Source: Typhlomys cinereus
Lineage: Eukaryota > Chordata > Mammalia > Rodentia > Platacanthomyidae
DNA length: 64,000 nucleotides
Direction of reading: 5' to 3'
Assembly (NCBI GenBank): GCA_023101885.1
Contig: JALPQD010000407.1
Span: 1,515,846 to 1,579,845 of the forward strand
Made by a program: the position numbers and the translations under genes. Below, one piece after another: positions 60,672-64,000 of the stretch (the stretch's first letter is position 1; each line of letters opens with the position of its first letter). The notes below the pieces were generated by a model. The model saw only the letters and a program-made list of their open reading frames with translations. It searched no databases and was not told the DNA's origin.

Positions 60672-60910
60672 TTCAGGACTGGAGAGATGACTTAGGGGGT
60701 GAAAAACCTTAGTTTACTTTTTAAACAAAAAGACTTATTTGGATCCCCAGATTCCTCCTAAAAATACCATATAGGGAGGTTTCCGTAGTGTAGTGGTTAT
60801 CACGTTCACCTCACACACCATATAGAAGTAGTGGCAGCCTGCACTTCTATTCCTGAAAAGTGGAGCCTGGGAAACTCCAGAGCAAAGCGATAAGGAGGAA
60901 GAGCAATCCA
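60672..60910 (+). mobile_element. B4/B2-like SINE hosting a tRNA half
   Basis: Head 'ggactggagagatgacttag' and later 'gtggagcctgggaaactcca' resemble rodent B2/B4-type SINEs. A 43-base insertion with its duplication lies at 60775-60825. Confidence 0.45.
60779..60816 (+). pseudogene. Retroposed 5' half of tRNA-Val(CAC)
   Basis: 38 bases match positions 1-38 of tRNA-Val(CAC) from 'gtttccgtagtg' to 'cctcacac', with one mismatch (G30 to A). The copy stops just after the anticodon. No A-tail follows. A 9-base duplication, accatatag, lies at 60766-60774 and 60817-60825; four extra bases (ggag) precede the tRNA. It is not a tRNA gene because the T arm and 3' acceptor strand are absent. Confidence 0.8.
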
Positions 60911-61915
60911 GGATGATTCAAGATGTCACCTTTGGGCCTCCACTGGCACACATATTCAAGCGGCTACTTCTACACATATCCATTCCTCTTCACACAAGCC
61001 CTGTTGCACATCATGCAAAAAAGGGTAGAACTCAGTATGGTAGACATCAAAATTGTAGTGTAAGAATTGCTACCATATGGCATGAGTATCAAGGAGATAA
61101 CCAACAGCTTTCTGATTAGATTTAAGGCTTTTCAGAATAGAGCACATTCCTGTTACTGTAAACTAGAACAAGAACCTATGCAAGGGAAGGAAATAGGTCA
61201 TAAGGTTAAGAACAGACTTTGAATCTTCAGCTAGGAAGGCAGTACACCAAACTGCTCTGTAAAAACCTATTGGTATACCCATGGATTGGAAGAGTACTCA
61301 GCATTCAAACTAGAAGCCTTTGTCTACAATAGAAGGTGTTCATTTCTGAAAACGACAACTTACCAAAATTCAGAAAAGAAGTGTGTGACTGCTTGTTACA
61401 GAACATATAAACCTCACCTACCTCTACCTGAAGACTCAGGGAACGTTGTGGAAGAGGAGTTGGCCTAAAGTGGGAAGGTGGTAGGCCGTGAATTATCTCC
61501 TGGACACAACATAGTAATATAAGATTTCATGGCAGATATGTATACTTACACAAGAATTGAATGGGAACCATCTTGTGAACATCTTACCATAACATTAGAA
61601 AGATCCTAAGAAGCTCCACATCTCTCTGAGAGACCGATGAGGACTAATGCTGATGGGGAAGTAAAGGAGGATGCTTTCCTCAATGGTATGCCCATCGATC
61701 TAGGATGCTTCCAGGAACATGAATCAGGCATAAATTATCACAAACTATATGAAAAACAGTGGGCTGCACAAGGGAAAAGATTGGAAAATAGGAGGGAGTC
61801 TGGCGGAGAGATGAAAGGGGATAAGGAGGGGGATAGGATTTGAGAATAAGGGTTGAAAATATTATAAAACTACTATATTCATATATAAAACATTAATTAC
61901 TGAAAAAGGTTAAAA
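60911..61915 (+). repeat. Unclassified old interspersed repeat, A-rich 3' end
   Basis: The last 150 bases (purine-rich stretch, then 'attataaaactactatattc', 'atatataaaacatta', A-rich) resemble 1670-1795. The upstream part has no recognisable protein; open frames are at most 68 codons. Perhaps an old LTR or LINE 3' region. Confidence 0.3.
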
Positions 61916-62229
61916 AAAGAATCACCACTGTATTTATTGTGAAGTCCGCTCAAATGGTCACCTGGATGAGTGTTTCAGGTTTTGGAACCTAGATTGTAGT
62001 ACACAAAATCAACTTAGGCATTGGGAAGAGCCTGTTGTATTTCAGTTCTTGTCTAACTGAAAATACTAACATCCCAAAACATCACCTCACATCATGTGTC
62101 CATGTTACATGCTTATGTATCATCATATTTCTTTTCATTAGGGCTTTGAGTTCTGTGAGATTATTAGAAAAGTAATTTTTTTCTAGTGCTATAGGAATAC
62201 TTTTGACTGACAGCCCTGAAAAGAGAATA
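61916..62229. other. Nothing recognised
   Basis: No gene or repeat recognised. Confidence 0.35.
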
Positions 62230-62244
62230 AAACAAGTCTTTTTA

Positions 62245-63268
62245 CATAGTCAAAGATAAATCTCTGTAATACCTACAGTAATTACAAAGATTATAAACAG
62301 GAAGGAAGGGGAAGGAGGCCCCCTCCCTGAGAAACAAGGAGAGAGAGGATCATGCTACAGCAAAGAGAACAGGTCACTATCAAGTACTGCAAGTAAGTAA
62401 TGAGACATCTGGTTAAGCTCACTCAATTCCCTTCCTGGTCACTTGCAACTGAGAGTGTTTCATCTCACTAGTCAGGGAGGGAATAGAGTCTGGCAGATAG
62501 ATGGCAACCATCCTGCAAATGGGAGAATGACCCTCCCTCACTGCTGTCTCCTACTCTTATTCCATCTACCTTTGAATCACCTCTTATAGTAAGACTCCAT
62601 TTTAACAGCCTTTTATCTCGGGCTAGGAGGTGACATCCAATACCAATCAACATGGAGCCAAGGGCAGTGCAGGCACAGCAAAACTGAAAACAACAACAAA
62701 CTATAATTCAGAACATCAGAGACCCTACATTAATCACCTGGAACCAGACCAGCCAAATCTCTCCCCATCCTAAAGCTCAGGGAAATTTGCGGAAGAGCAG
62801 GCAGTAAGATTGTAAGAGCATAAAGATGGGGAGGAGCAATGATAGCAAGATACTCCACACAAGTTAGGGACACATAATAGGACTTTGCATGACGTGCACG
62901 ATGACTGACATATCAATGACCCCCCCAAAGTCTAGCATGGATCACAGGCACTAGGATCCTTAGAGGCAAGGGATTGACAGTCACAATAGTGTTCCCATAC
63001 TAAAGGGGGGTACAAGAAAGGGCTCTAGGCAATGCTACTGAGTCCTTACAACTCATTAGAGTGGAGGATGCAGAGGGAAGTTTGACATTCACACTAAAGG
63101 ATGCTCCAGGGATTAGGGGGAAGAAGGGGACACTGGGAGAAAGGGAGGGAGGGGGTGAAAGGAAGGGAAAAAGGGGAGAGGAGCAAGGGGGACCAGGGAG
63201 AGGTGGAGGGAGGGAGGGGACCGGGGTACCTATTAAGTGTGTATGAGTGGAAAAATAATAATAATAAT
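62245..63268 (+). mobile_element. 5'-truncated L1, complete 3' UTR
   Basis: Perfect 15-base duplication, aaacaagtcttttta, at 62230-62244 and 63269-63283. Plus-strand copy of about 1.0 kb, from just downstream of the ORF2 stop to 'gtgtatgagtgg' and an A-rich tail. The G-rich tract (63113-63222) is the longest here. Confidence 0.9.
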
Positions 63269-63283
63269 AAACAAGTCTTTTTA

Positions 63284-64000
63284 ATTTGTCTTTAATGGTG
63301 CTCATATTTTCTGTTGATGTATCTTGAGTACCTTTTATTTTCATAGTGAGTCATTTCATAGATTTTCATGGACTTTTCCAGGGTGAATGGAAAATTCTTT
63401 CCTTTGTAGAAATTTCCTTTTTTAAAAACAGCAAGTTACATTTTTATGTTCTCTTATAAATATTTCATGTGTTGAATTTTGTGTGTATATGTAGACAGTC
63501 TAAGTGAATTTTGTGAGATACACACATTCATTTTTAGTGTAGTTTTTGCATGGCTTAGTGTTCAGAGTGTCATGGACTTAAATGCTAAACTCTTTAGAGG
63601 CTGTGTTATTTTAGTATAATATAACTGTTTCCCCTATTTTATTGACAAAAGCAACAAGAACTTTTCTTTTCAACACCCTCACTCTTCTGTGAACTTTCAT
63701 ATAGGAAAAATGTGTTTTTCCTGTTTGCAAGTACATTTGTCACTGAAGATCAATTCAGCAATAGCATCAGAAGACTTCTATTTCAATGAACAAAGAATAT
63801 GGTGGCAAAGTTTGCAAAACTTGGAGTATTAATTATGGATAATTACATGTGAAGAAAGAACTCAAATATGTCCTTAGGCCTTTGAGGTACAGATGAAAGG
63901 TCTCCAATAGTTCCTATTATTCTACCATAAGGCTTAGTGTCGGCATCCCATACAAGTACAATTTTCTTTGGTTAACATTTCCTCCTCCTCTTGCTAGTGA
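63284..64000. other. Nothing recognised
   Basis: AT-rich, no gene or repeat recognised. Confidence 0.35.

Noticed and set aside
60779..60816. Functional tRNA-Val gene
   Set aside because: Only the first 38 bases are present. No T arm, no B box and no 3' acceptor strand.

Overview
This window is nuclear DNA from a rodent and is built almost entirely of retrotransposon sequence. No host protein-coding gene could be supported. The rodent assignment rests on B1-like (7SL-derived), ID-like, B2-like and B4-like SINEs together with a monomer-promoter L1 lineage. The main B2-like SINE has a long GC-rich body and does not look like mouse or rat B2. A non-murine rodent (a dipodoid, for example) is therefore plausible, but that is inference.

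Layout. 1-6.4 kb holds old repeats: URR1-like copies, two older L1 3' ends, B4-, ID- and B1-like SINEs and pieces of an ancient L1. 6.4-14.7 kb is AT-rich and repeat-poor, with MIR traces and one young SINE. 14.7-24.7 kb carries five 5'-truncated L1 3' ends, a MIR split by one of them, and microsatellites. 24.7-32.7 kb is a decayed full-length L1 (element A), interrupted near its ORF2 start by a truncated L1 (element F) that carries a 3' transduction. 32.7-37.5 kb is mixed old sequence with SINEs. 37.56-58.35 kb is a nest of L1s on the minus strand. An ancient L1M-type ORF2 hosts full-length element B (37737-57484). B hosts full-length element C (42369-55428). C hosts full-length element D (46281-52957). 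Each junction is marked by a target-site duplication (TSD). 58.3-64 kb returns to old sequence with a MIR, a B1, a tRNA-Val half-insert inside a SINE, and one more L1 3' end.

Element D is the best preserved: ORF1 is open (353 codons) and ORF2 has only two single-base frameshifts. B and C share one promoter type (about 240-bp GC-rich monomers). A and D share a different, longer 5' leader capped by other GC-rich units. B and C also share an unusually similar ORF2 tract with the same nonsense codon, which suggests conversion between nested copies.

The L1 proteins would act together: ORF1p is an RNA-binding chaperone and ORF2p an endonuclease/reverse transcriptase. The SINEs, the tRNA half and the truncated L1s all look like products of that machinery. 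All coordinates and TSDs were read by eye. Family names for old repeats need a repeat-library search.
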